In this document: one piece after another, positions 26,646-34,057 of the stretch | How positions within the stretch are numbered: position 1 is the stretch's first letter | Layout: every line of letters starts with the position of its first letter | From: Palsa-1150 sp036490515 | GTDB lineage: Bacteria; Myxococcota_A; Polyangia; Polyangiales; Polyangiaceae | Direction of reading: 5' to 3' | Length of the DNA: 64,000 nucleotides | Assembly (NCBI GenBank): GCA_036490515.1 | Contig: DASXDU010000033.1 | Span: 186,001-250,000, forward strand | Translations under genes and position numbers: made by a program | The notes under the pieces: generated by a model | Seen by the model: only the letters and a program-made list of their open reading frames with translations | Told to the model about the DNA's origin: nothing | Database searches by the model: none

Positions 26646-27250
26646 GCGCCGAGATCCTGGCCGACCTCGAGGATCGCCTCGGCGGGAAGCGGCGCGCGCG
26701 CCTCGTAGGCGGGGTGGTCGATGGCGAGCTCGAGGTGCGTCATCGTGGCCTCGCCGGCGGCGGCGCCGTGAAGCGCCACCGAGAGCCGCGCGGGCACCGA
26801 GAACTTGAGGTAGTGGACGGCCGTCGTGCGGTCGGCGACGCCATCGAGACCGAGCCCACGCTCGATCGAGCGCGCACCCATGCGCAGGCTCCCCGCGACG
26901 AGCCACACGTGCTTCTCGAGGCCCTTGGCGGCGGCGAGGAACGCGTCGCGCTCGGCCTTGTCGGCTATTTCGACCATGAGCGTGCACGAGAGCTCGTTCT
27001 GCCCGGGGAGGAGCTCGTTGTACGTGTCGAGCTCGTGCTGCACGGCGTCCGCGCGCGTGATCCGCTCGGTGCGCAGCATCTCCTGGATCTGGAGGAGCAC
27101 GGTGTCGCGGTTCTCGAAGACGACGCTGACCTTCGGCCCGACGACGACGCGCCGCCGCTTCTTGGCCTCGATGACGCGCCCGCGGAAGCGCTCGCGGACC
27201 TGCTCGTACTCCGCCAGGCCGAGGATCTCTCCGCGTTCGATGGGCTTCAT
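26642..27250 (-). CDS. DUF3501 family protein
   Basis: The 202-residue product starts MKPIERGEIL with GAGGA four bases before ATG 27250. It contains the family's VFENRDTVLLQIQEMLRTER segment and NELLPGQNELSCTLMVEI. No enzymatic residue set is established for DUF3501. The family is known to occur beside rubrerythrin and a heterodisulfide-reductase-like Fe-S protein, exactly as here, which ties it to peroxide or redox defence. It is 53 bp downstream of the Fe-S gene and overlaps the thioesterase gene. Confidence 0.92.
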   Translation of the reverse strand: MKPIERGEILGLAEYEQVRERFRGRVIEAKKRRRVVVGPKVSVVFENRDTVLLQIQEMLRTERITRADAVQHELDTYNELLPGQNELSCTLMVEIADKAERDAFLAAAKGLEKHVWLVAGSLRMGARSIERGLGLDGVADRTTAVHYLKFSVPARLSVALHGAAAGEATMTHLELAIDHPAYEARAPLPAEAILEVGQDLGA

Positions 27251-27303
27251 GCCGTCCTCCTCGCGTTCCCATCCTGCGCCCTGGGACTGGCCGGGCGCCA
27301 CCC

Positions 27304-28629
27304 TCATCCTACGTCGGGCGCGATTCCGTAGGCCTCCGCAAGCGCCTCGACCGGGTGGAGGGGGGCGTGCCCCGTCTCGCCCAGGATCCGCCGCGCCGAG
27401 AGGGCGCAGTCGGTCACGACCCGCTTCGGCTCGGCGGCCTCGATGCCGCGCACCATCTTCTGCGCGTAGCGCTTCCCCATCTCGTAGTACTGCGTCTTCA
27501 TCCCCCAGGTGCCGTCGACCGCCGAGCACTGCTCGACGACGTCGATCTCGGTGTCGGGCAGGAGGCTGAGCACGCGCACCGCGGGGAAGCCGATCTTCTG
27601 CGCGCGGAGGTGGCACGCGGCGTGGTAGGCGACCTTGCCGAGGCCCCGCTCGAAGCCCTTCACGAGCGTCTTGTCCTTGCGGTGCTGCTCGAGGAGCTCC
27701 ATCACGTCGAGGGTCGCCTCGGCGACGCGCCGGGCGTCCGCGCCTCCCAGGAGCTCCGGCCACTCCTTGCGGACCATGTACCCGCACGTCGGCTGCAGGC
27801 TCACGATGCGCCGCCCGGCCTCGACCTCGCCGATCAGCGAGGCGACGTTGAGCCGCACTTTCTCGCGCGCGGCGTCGACGTCGCCGCCGTCGAGGTTGGG
27901 CATCCCGCAGCAGGTCTGCTCGGGCCGTACGACGCTCCAGCCGTTCTTCTCGAGCACGCGCACGGCGCACGCGGCGATGCGCGGGAAGTTGTAGTCGGCG
28001 AGGCACGTCGCGAAGAGCGCGACGGTGCCGCGGGTGCCGGCCTCGGGCAGCGGGTCGTGGTGCTTCAGCCAGCCGGCGAAGCTCGTCGCTCCGTACGGTG
28101 GCAGCGGGAAGTGCTCCGAGATGCCCGCCACGGCGGACATGGTCTTGCGAACGAGGCGGTTGGCGTTCACGAGGTTCGCGACGCGCGCCATCGGGCCGGC
28201 GGTCATCTTGCCGAGGGCCTGCGGCTCGCCGAGCACGCGGTCCTGGAGGGTCACGCCGTTGCGCTTCGCGCGCTGCGCCTTGTCGCGGAGCAGAAGACGC
28301 GGGAGGTCGAGCATCCACTCGTGCCCCTCGTCCTTCGTGTAGGGGCACTTCACGTAGCAGAGCTTGCACTGCCAGCAGAGGTCCGACGCGGTCTTGAACG
28401 CCGCGTCGTCGAGGAGCTCGGCGCCGGTCGCGCCCTTCTTCTCGATGTCGCGGTCGACGCGCGCGAAGACGTCCGGGAACGTCCCGCAGTACCCCACGCA
28501 CATGCGGCAGCCGTGGCAGATCTCGAACGACCGCCGCATCTCCTGCTCGAGATCGCGCGCATCCCAGTAGCGAGGATCGTTCGGATCCGTCGCCGGCGGC
28601 ACAGGGGGAACGAGCGCGATCTTGGACAT
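27304..28629 (-). CDS. Heterodisulfide reductase-like (Fe-S) oxidoreductase
   Basis: The 441-residue product has two [4Fe-4S] motifs near the N-terminus, CHGCRMCVGYC and CWQCKLCYVKCPYT. Two CCG-type cysteine domains follow, one with ATCLADYNFP and QTCCGMPN, the other with YHAACHLRAQK. This is the HdrD/GlpC layout for electron transfer. With rubrerythrin and DUF3501 next to it, it probably supplies electrons to a peroxide-reducing system; the donor is unknown. ATG 28629 has no purine-rich ribosome site. Its leader is almost pure pyrimidine in the mRNA because the opposite strand is a polypurine tract. Confidence 0.92.
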   Translation of the reverse strand: MSKIALVPPVPPATDPNDPRYWDARDLEQEMRRSFEICHGCRMCVGYCGTFPDVFARVDRDIEKKGATGAELLDDAAFKTASDLCWQCKLCYVKCPYTKDEGHEWMLDLPRLLLRDKAQRAKRNGVTLQDRVLGEPQALGKMTAGPMARVANLVNANRLVRKTMSAVAGISEHFPLPPYGATSFAGWLKHHDPLPEAGTRGTVALFATCLADYNFPRIAACAVRVLEKNGWSVVRPEQTCCGMPNLDGGDVDAAREKVRLNVASLIGEVEAGRRIVSLQPTCGYMVRKEWPELLGGADARRVAEATLDVMELLEQHRKDKTLVKGFERGLGKVAYHAACHLRAQKIGFPAVRVLSLLPDTEIDVVEQCSAVDGTWGMKTQYYEMGKRYAQKMVRGIEAAEPKRVVTDCALSARRILGETGHAPLHPVEALAEAYGIAPDVG

Positions 28630-28692
28630 GAAGGGGGGGGGAGGGAACGGGAGGGGAGAAGGGAGAGGGAGAGCGAGAGGGAGAGGGGGAAA
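28630..28692 (+). repeat. Polypurine tract
   Basis: Sixty-three bases on the plus strand are purine except two C residues (28648 and 28674). The run includes a nine-G stretch and GGGAGAGGGAGAG. It directly precedes the Fe-S gene start on the opposite strand and runs into the family B repeat. Confidence 0.85.
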
Positions 28693-28924
28693 CAGGAAGA
28701 TCAGAAGATCAGAAGGCGGGAGGGGGGCTTTCGATCGCGTGCAGGGGTGGGAAACGCCGGTGCCGCCCATGGAGCCCTCGCGGTTCGGCGGCGTGCACGG
28801 AGAGCGGAAAAACAGGAAGCAGAGAATCCTGGTCATTCCCTCTCGAGGTACACGCCGCCTTCACCCCGTGTACGCCCGTGAAGACCCCCCACCCCTTCTG
28901 ATCTTCTGATCTTCCTGTTTCCCC
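28687..28924. repeat. Long inverted repeat, family B copy 2
   Basis: The left arm begins GGGGAAACAGGAAGATCAGA and runs through AGATCAGAAGG into a GC-rich block; the right arm (ending 28924) is its reverse complement. Arms resemble both arms of copy 1 at 26050-26219, so four related half-units of about 65 bp exist in the window. An imperfect extra half-unit (GGAAAAACAGGAAGCAGAG) is at 28806-28824. It lies between rubrerythrin and the Fe-S gene. Confidence 0.87.
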
Positions 28925-28953
28925 ACTCTCGTGGGTGAAACGACGGTCCTCGC

Positions 28954-29379
28954 TCAGGCCTTGAGGACGTCGAGCATCTTGGCGAAGCGGCCGGCGTGGC
29001 TCTTCTCGGCCTTCGCGAGCGTCTCGAACCACTCGGCGATGTCGGTGAAGCCCTCGTCGCGCGCGGTCTTCGCCATGCCGGGGTACATCGTCTCGTACTC
29101 GTAGGTCTCGCCGGCGACGGACGCCTTGAGGTTCTTCTCGGTGTTGCCGATGGGGAGGCCGGTCGCCGGGTCGCCCACCTGCTTCAGGTAGTCGAGGTGC
29201 CCGTGCGCGTGGCCGGTCTCGCCGTCCGCGGTCTCCTTGAAGTTGCCCGCGATCTCCGGGAAGCCCTCGACGTCCGCGACCTTCGCGAAATAGAGGTAGC
29301 GGCGGTTCGCCTGCGACTCGCCGGCGAAGGCTTCCTTCAGGTTCTGGTGGGTCTTCGAGTCCTTCAGGGGCTTGGACAT
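28954..29379 (-). CDS. Rubrerythrin, short form
   Basis: The 141-residue product is the four-helix di-iron domain. EAFAGESQANRRYLYFAKVA and ETADGETGHAHGHL form the first pair of iron-ligand helices, and GETYEYETMYPGMAKTARDEG and KAEKSHAGRF the second. The C-terminal rubredoxin domain of classical rubrerythrin is missing, so electrons must come from another protein; the nearby Fe-S oxidoreductase is a candidate. It reduces hydrogen peroxide. It is encoded 53 bp downstream of a PerR/Fur-type regulator on the same strand and preceded by three TACGAAG repeats. Confidence 0.94.
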   Translation of the reverse strand: MSKPLKDSKTHQNLKEAFAGESQANRRYLYFAKVADVEGFPEIAGNFKETADGETGHAHGHLDYLKQVGDPATGLPIGNTEKNLKASVAGETYEYETMYPGMAKTARDEGFTDIAEWFETLAKAEKSHAGRFAKMLDVLKA

Positions 29380-29397
29380 GACGTGGGTCTCCTTTTT

Positions 29398-29427
29398 CCT
29401 TCGTACTTCGTATCCTTCGTACGTTCG
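29398..29427 (-). promoter_or_regulatory. Short direct repeats before rubrerythrin
   Basis: On the minus strand three copies of TACGAAG occur within 25 bases (spaced 9 and 7 bp), followed by the GGAGA ribosome site of the rubrerythrin gene. Spacing suggests a possible binding array, but no known operator matches. Confidence 0.3.
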
Positions 29428-29431
29428 TGAG

Positions 29432-29893
29432 CTACGAGCGGCTGGCCGTGCACCTGCCGCAGAGGCCACGGTAGATGCGCTCGACCGCGTGGACGTGGAA
29501 GCCGGGAGCGGTCCGCCGGAGCTTCTTCACGGCGCCCGGCGTGGGGGCGAGCGTGCCGGCCGCGATGTCGAGGACGGCGCCGCAGGCGTCGCACACGGCG
29601 TGGTGGTGCGGCTCGGTGTTCGGGTCGAACCGTGCTGCGTCGCCGCGCTTGCCCGGCAGGCGCACGATGCCCGCGAGTCCGGCCTTCGCGAGCGCGTCGA
29701 GCGTGTTGTAGACCGTCGCGAAGCTCATCGTCGGGAACGCCGCCCGCAGGCGCTCGAACAGGTCCTGCGCGGTCGGGTGCTCGTCGTCCTCGGCGAAGAG
29801 GCGCACGATCGCGAGCCGCTGGGGCGTCATCTTGAGCCCCGCCCGCTTGAGATCGCGCAGCATCGCGCTCGTTCGCGGCGTCTCCGCCTTCAT
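29432..29893 (-). CDS. Fur-family regulator, PerR-like
   Basis: The 153-residue product has a winged-helix domain (LKMTPQRLAIVRLFAEDDEHPTA cut at its conserved TPQR, then MSFATVYNTLDAL). The metal-binding domain holds HHHAVCDACG and the second CxxC, CGRC, for structural zinc. Fur, PerR and Zur share this fold. Three things favour PerR, a peroxide-sensing repressor: the gene order with rubrerythrin, the 7-1-7 inverted repeat in its own promoter, and the absence of iron-uptake genes. The Asp/Asn residue that separates PerR from Fur is not resolved here. Autoregulation is likely. Confidence 0.88.
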   Translation of the reverse strand: MKAETPRTSAMLRDLKRAGLKMTPQRLAIVRLFAEDDEHPTAQDLFERLRAAFPTMSFATVYNTLDALAKAGLAGIVRLPGKRGDAARFDPNTEPHHHAVCDACGAVLDIAAGTLAPTPGAVKKLRRTAPGFHVHAVERIYRGLCGRCTASRS

Positions 29894-29902
29894 CGTGCGG
29901 AG

Positions 29903-29931
29903 AACCTAACTAGAATCGTTCTAAGGTGCAA
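29903..29931 (-). promoter_or_regulatory. Promoter with embedded PerR-type box
   Basis: On the minus strand TTGCAC (29931-29926) and TAGGTT (29908-29903) are 17 bp apart. The spacer contains a 7-1-7 inverted repeat at 29910-29924 (plus-strand CTAGAATCGTTCTAA; five of seven pairs match). This resembles the PerR box (TTATAATNATTATAA) in spacing and A/T skew within very GC-rich DNA. A repressor bound there would block the polymerase, giving autoregulation of the PerR-like gene. Confidence 0.65.
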
Positions 29932-29989
29932 GCCCCTCCAAGTGGGAGGGGCTCCCCTTCATGGAAGGGCCCCCTCGTGGGAGGCCTCC
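29931..29989 (-). terminator. Tandem hairpins after acyl-AMP ligase
   Basis: Three stem-loops follow one another: AGCCCCTCC/GGAGGGGCT (9 bp), CCCTTC/GAAGGG and CCTC/GAGG. They fill the gap between the stop of the acyl-AMP ligase gene and the PerR-like promoter. No U-run follows, so rho-independent termination is uncertain. The first stem overlaps the -35 element of the regulator's promoter. Confidence 0.4.
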
Positions 29990-29992
29990 CCT

Positions 29993-31861
29993 TCACTCCT
30001 TCTTCTTGCGTCCGCCGAGGACGGCGAGCTTGAAGTAGCTGAGCTGGCTTTGCGCGGCCTGCTTCACGAGGTCGAGCTTGTTGACGTCGCGGTTCGCCGT
30101 GCGCCCCATCAGCTCGCCGGTCTCGTAGAGCTCCCGTGTCTTGGCGCGCTGGAGCTTGCCGCTCGACGTCTTCGGCAGTGCGCCCGGCGGCAGCGCCACG
30201 GCGTCGTCGAGCGTGAGGCCCATCCCCTCCTGCACCGCCTTGCGCACCTCGCCGACGAGCGCCGACGCGTGGCCCAGGCGCTCGGCGTCCTGCACCTCGA
30301 ACGCCACGATGACCCGCTCGCGGTCGCGTTCGACGCCGCTCGGGTCCTTCGCGCCGAACGCGACGACGTTGCCCTTGCGGACGCCCGGGACCTTGCTCGC
30401 CTCCCACTCCATGTCCTGCGGGTAGTAGTTGCGGCCGTTGACGATGACGACCTCCTTGCTGCGCCCGCAGATGAAGACGTGCCCCTCGTGGATGAACCCG
30501 AGATCGCCCGTCTTGAGAAAGCCGCCCGCGAACGCCTCGCGCGTGCGCTCCGCGTCCTCCCAGTAGCCGCGCATCACGCTCGGCCCCTGGATGCGCATCT
30601 CGCCGACCGTGTCCTCGGGGAGCGGGCTCGCGCTCGCCGCGTCGTCGGCGGCGAACACCTGCACCTGGTGGAGCGGGAACGCCTTGCCGCACGACACGAG
30701 GCGCACGGCGTCGTCGTCCGCCTCGGGCACGACGCGCACCTTGCCGGTCGCCCAGAGGTCGGGCCCGTGGACGCTCAGCGTCTTCATCCCCTCGTGGAGC
30801 TCGGTGAACGAGATCGCGAGCGAGGACTCGGCCATCCCGTACGACGGCAGGAGCGCTTCCTTCTTGAAGCCGATCTTCGCGAACGTGTCGGCGAACGCCT
30901 CGAGCGTCTCGGGGCGGATCGGCTCGGCGCCGCAGCCGGCGACGCGCCAGCGCGAGAGATCGAGCCCCTCGAGGTCGGCGGGCTTGATGCGCTTCACGCA
31001 GAGCGCATACGCGAAGTTGGGCGCGTAGGCCGTGGAGCCCGAGACGCGCGTGAACGCCTGGAGCCAGGTGACGGGGCGCTTGAGGAACGCCATCGCCGGC
31101 AGAAAGTGCACCGGGACGTTGTGGTAGATGGGCGCCAGCACGAAGCCGATGAGCCCCATGTCGTGGTAGAGCGGCAGCCACGAGACGGCGACGTCCTCGG
31201 GCACCATCCGCAGGCCGTCCTCCATGATGCACTTGATGTTCGCGGCGAGGTTGCCGTGCGTGAGCGTCACCCCCTTGGGCCGAGACGTGGAGCCGCTCGT
31301 GAACTGGAGGAACGCCACGTCCTCGAGCGTGATCTTCTCGGCCTTGAGCGGCTCGGTCGACTCGCGGATCCCCTCGATGGCGACCACCTGCTCGAGCGCG
31401 GGGCACGCGGCCTGGACTGTGCCGAGCAGGCGCTTGATCTTCGACGTCGTCACGAGCGCGCGCGCGCCGCACTTGGCGACGATGTGGCGCGTGTTGTCGA
31501 GGTACGCCTGCAGCGCGCCGAGCGCCATCGGCGGGTAGATCGGCACCGGGACGATGCCCGCCCGGATCGCGCCGAGGAAGCAGAGGACGAAGTCGTCGTT
31601 GTTCGGCAGGATGAGCGCGACCCGGTCGCCCTTGCGCAGGCCGAGCGCCTGGAGCGCGCCGCCGAAGCGCGCGGTCGTGCGCTCGATCGCGGTGTACGAG
31701 AAGGACGCCTCGGCGGCGGACGCCGGATCGGTCCCGGGCGGGAGGTAGCCGGGTATCCCCGTCTCGGGGAAGAACCGGTAGCCGCGTGTGGCGTCGGCCT
31801 TGGCCGCGTCTTCGATCGCCTGGCAGAGGGTACGGGGGGTGCCGTGGGTGCCGTGATTCAT
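29993..31861 (-). CDS. Fatty acyl-AMP ligase / acyl-CoA synthetase
   Basis: The 622-residue adenylate-forming enzyme shows the P-loop FTSGSTSRPKGVTLTH, YGMAESSLA, and the hinge TGDLGFIHEGHVFICGR. The C-terminal GALPKTSSGKLQR carries the catalytic lysine. The segment VVIVNGRNYYPQDMEWEAS is typical of fatty acyl-AMP ligases, which hand the acyl adenylate to an ACP or PKS rather than to CoA. Start ATG 31861 was chosen because the upstream frame is basic low-complexity. It is divergent from a small gene 82 bp away. No dedicated acceptor is adjacent; an ACP gene lies at 42376. Confidence 0.92.
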   Translation of the reverse strand: MNHGTHGTPRTLCQAIEDAAKADATRGYRFFPETGIPGYLPPGTDPASAAEASFSYTAIERTTARFGGALQALGLRKGDRVALILPNNDDFVLCFLGAIRAGIVPVPIYPPMALGALQAYLDNTRHIVAKCGARALVTTSKIKRLLGTVQAACPALEQVVAIEGIRESTEPLKAEKITLEDVAFLQFTSGSTSRPKGVTLTHGNLAANIKCIMEDGLRMVPEDVAVSWLPLYHDMGLIGFVLAPIYHNVPVHFLPAMAFLKRPVTWLQAFTRVSGSTAYAPNFAYALCVKRIKPADLEGLDLSRWRVAGCGAEPIRPETLEAFADTFAKIGFKKEALLPSYGMAESSLAISFTELHEGMKTLSVHGPDLWATGKVRVVPEADDDAVRLVSCGKAFPLHQVQVFAADDAASASPLPEDTVGEMRIQGPSVMRGYWEDAERTREAFAGGFLKTGDLGFIHEGHVFICGRSKEVVIVNGRNYYPQDMEWEASKVPGVRKGNVVAFGAKDPSGVERDRERVIVAFEVQDAERLGHASALVGEVRKAVQEGMGLTLDDAVALPPGALPKTSSGKLQRAKTRELYETGELMGRTANRDVNKLDLVKQAAQSQLSYFKLAVLGGRKKKE

Positions 31862-31943
31862 GGGAGGGAGGCTTTCCTCCGCTCTTACCAGACCGGTTCC
31901 CGAAGGTCGACGACGCCCGGTCGGCTGCCGTATCATCGCTTCC

Positions 31944-32207
31944 ATGCCCCTCATCGAGACCGAGGACGCCGCCCGCCGTCTCGCCCGCGCCATCGCGAGC
32001 GACTTGTCGCTCTACAACGAGGACAAGATCGTGAGCGGCATCCAGAACGACAACCTCTTCGAGTCGCTCGCCGAAGAGATCGAGGAGGGGCGCGCGCTCT
32101 TCAAGCGCCGCGTGAGCCCGGAGCTCTACCCGCGCAACTTCTACGATCGGGCGCTCGTCGACATCCTCATCAAGGCCAAGGGGCACATCAAGTCGAAGCT
32201 TTGGTGA
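31944..32207 (+). CDS. Conserved small cytoplasmic protein
   Basis: The 87-residue product starts at ATG 31944 and is acidic and helical (AARRLARAIASDLSLYNEDKI and ESLAEEIEEGRALFKRRVSP), ending in a basic KAKGHIKSKLW. No signal or membrane segment is present. I do not recognise a defined family. Its stop overlaps the GTG start of the pseudouridine synthase gene (GTGA), so the pair is translationally coupled and probably conserved together. Confidence 0.82.
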   Translation: MPLIETEDAARRLARAIASDLSLYNEDKIVSGIQNDNLFESLAEEIEEGRALFKRRVSPELYPRNFYDRALVDILIKAKGHIKSKLW

Positions 32208-33130
32208 TCGTCGTCCCGCGCGCGCGGAGCGGCGCGCGCCTCGACCGGTTCCTCGCCGAGGAGACGGGGGTCTCGCGGTCGGAGCTCCAGCGATGGATCG
32301 CCGCCGGGCGCGTGAAGGTGGACGGTGCCCCGCGCGAGGCGTCCGGGCGCGTGAAGGAAGGCGAGACCGTGGCGGTCGAGCCGATGGCGCCCCCGACGAC
32401 CGAGGCGAAGGCCGAGGAGGGGATCGCATTCGAGGTGATGCACGTCGACGAGGCCGTCGTCGTCGTGAACAAGCCGGCAGGCCTCGTCGTGCATCCGGCG
32501 AAGGGGCACGCGACCGGCACGCTCGTGAACGGACTGCTCGCGCGCGGGTACTTCGCCGCCGGCGAAGAAGAGCACGAGCGCCCCGGGATCGTGCACCGAC
32601 TCGACAAGGGTACGAGCGGCGTGATGGTCGTGGCGCGCACGCCGCAGGCGCGCGAGGCCCTCGTCGCTCAGTTCCGGGCGCATACGATCGAACGCGCGTA
32701 TCGCGCCGTCGTCGCCGGCGTGGCGAAGGACGCGACGCACGCCACGCTCCACGGCCGCCATCCGCGCGACCGCCTTCGCTTCACGACCCGCGTCGCGACC
32801 GGCCGCCGCGCCGTCACGCACGTGCGCGTCCTCGAGGCTCTGGGAGCTGCGACCCTCGTCGAGTGCACCCTCGAAACCGGTCGCACCCACCAGATCCGCG
32901 TCCACCTCGCCGAGAGCGGCACCCCCGTCCTCGGCGATCCGCTCTACGGCAAGCCGCCGCGCGACCCCCTTCTCCGCGCCGAGGCCGATCGCCTCGGCCA
33001 CCAGGCACTCCACGCGCGCGTCCTCGGGTTCGTCCACCCCACCAGCGGCGCAACGGAGCGATACGTCGCCGAACCGCCCGCCGACTTCGATCGGCTCTTG
33101 GCGGCTCTGCGAGAACGAGCGCACGCCTAG
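32204..33130 (+). CDS. rluD: RluA/RluD family 23S rRNA pseudouridine synthase
   Basis: The 308-residue product has an N-terminal S4 RNA-binding domain (about 10-65: RLDRFLAEETGVSRSELQRW) and a catalytic domain. VNKPAGLVVHPAKGH and HRLDKGTSGVMVVA hold the invariant catalytic aspartate, and LVECTLETGRTHQIRVHLA closes the family signature. It isomerises uridines in 23S rRNA, probably in helix 69 if it is the true RluD. Start is GTG 32204 (TTG 32201 is possible). It ends before a 7-bp minisatellite that separates it from the convergent MarR gene. Confidence 0.94.
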   Translation: MIVVPRARSGARLDRFLAEETGVSRSELQRWIAAGRVKVDGAPREASGRVKEGETVAVEPMAPPTTEAKAEEGIAFEVMHVDEAVVVVNKPAGLVVHPAKGHATGTLVNGLLARGYFAAGEEEHERPGIVHRLDKGTSGVMVVARTPQAREALVAQFRAHTIERAYRAVVAGVAKDATHATLHGRHPRDRLRFTTRVATGRRAVTHVRVLEALGAATLVECTLETGRTHQIRVHLAESGTPVLGDPLYGKPPRDPLLRAEADRLGHQALHARVLGFVHPTSGATERYVAEPPADFDRLLAALRERAHA

Positions 33131-33150
33131 CGTTCGGGCTGGGGCCTGGG

Positions 33151-33231
33151 GGCCAGAGCCAGAGCCAGGAGCCAGGAGCCAGGAGCCAGGAGCCAGGGGC
33201 CAGGGGCCAGGGGCCAGGGGCCAGGGGCCGG
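33151..33231. repeat. 7-bp tandem repeat at a convergent junction
   Basis: Two GCCAGA units are followed by four GCCAGGA and five GCCAGGG units, filling the 111-bp gap between the stop codons of the pseudouridine synthase and MarR genes. It is non-coding. Purity of the units suggests recent slippage expansion. Confidence 0.88.
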
Positions 33232-33241
33232 GGGGCAGGGG

Positions 33242-33745
33242 TCAATCATCCGGGTGCCCCCACGGGAAGTAGAGCATCGCTCGATCTCCGAAGTGGCCCC
33301 GCAACCCGCGCAGGTACCCCTCCAGCCGGTCCATCGTGATCAGCCGGACTCCCGGATCACGTTCCCTTCCGAAACAGATCGCCGGATAGACGAGCCGCAG
33401 GATGCTGCGGAGCACCACGCGCTGCGCGACCTTCCACGCAGCGAAGCCCTCCGTGGTGAACTCGATGAACCGCTGCCGCTTGTCGTTGAACCACTCCGAG
33501 CGCTTCAGCCAGCCGAGGCGCTCGAGCGCGCGCGTCATCCGACTCACCACCGGTGCGGTCACGCCGAGTCGCTTCCGGATGTCGCTCTGGAAGGCGTAAG
33601 GCAGCGCGCCGGGCGGCGCCTCGTGCGCGATGGCGTAGAGCAGATCGAAGCGCGACGCCGTCAGTCCATGAGCCGCCAGCAGCTTGCGTGACACCCGTAG
33701 AAACCCGTGAAACGCCCGCTTCGTCCCGAACGCGATCTCGTTCAT
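33242..33745 (-). CDS. MarR-family transcriptional regulator
   Basis: ATG 33745 has AAGG eight bases upstream; GTG 33763 is an alternative. The 167-residue product is a winged-helix MarR protein: AAHGLTASRFDLLYAIAHEAP, IRKRLGVTAPVVSRMTRALERLGWL as recognition helix, and the wing NDKRQRFIEFT. The C-terminal dimer helices contain a GRERDPGVRL loop. MarR proteins act as ligand-controlled repressors, usually on a divergent gene, but none lies immediately upstream. A 9-bp inverted repeat 118 bp before its start is a candidate operator. Confidence 0.88.
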   Translation of the reverse strand: MNEIAFGTKRAFHGFLRVSRKLLAAHGLTASRFDLLYAIAHEAPPGALPYAFQSDIRKRLGVTAPVVSRMTRALERLGWLKRSEWFNDKRQRFIEFTTEGFAAWKVAQRVVLRSILRLVYPAICFGRERDPGVRLITMDRLEGYLRGLRGHFGDRAMLYFPWGHPDD

Positions 33746-33862
33746 GGAAGGCGCCTTCAGCACGTCGCGTGCCCAGCCGCCCTGTCGATACGCGGGCGGC
33801 GCCGGGGCACTCGTGACGGCGCCGCCGGCAAGGGGCTCCCCACGGCCGTGGGCTCGAAATCA

Positions 33863-33894
33863 GCCCCGATCATTAGCAAGACAAAGATCGGGGC
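33863..33894. promoter_or_regulatory. Inverted repeat upstream of marR-type gene
   Basis: GCCCCGATC and GATCGGGGC form a perfect 9-bp inverted repeat around a 14-base A-rich centre (ATTAGCAAGACAAA). It stands out in a GC-rich spacer of 312 bp (33746-34057) that has no gene. It could be a regulator site or a bidirectional terminator. The rest of the spacer shows nothing recognisable. Confidence 0.4.
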
Positions 33895-34057
33895 CCCCAG
33901 GGCGCGCACGAAAGGGTACCCCGCCCGGATGGGCCGGAGGGGGCTGCCGGCACTCCGGGGTGTCCTGGGACGATTTTCGCCTGTCCGTGGACAGGGGGAG
34001 GCGGCGGAACGGGAGAGCGCGGGGGGGCCCGGACGCCCGCGGGTGCGCGCACAGCGG

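Noticed and set aside
26050..28924. Insertion sequence made by the family B repeats
   Set aside because: The enclosed genes are metabolic and no transposase is present, so a composite transposon is not supported; only the repeat structure is reported.
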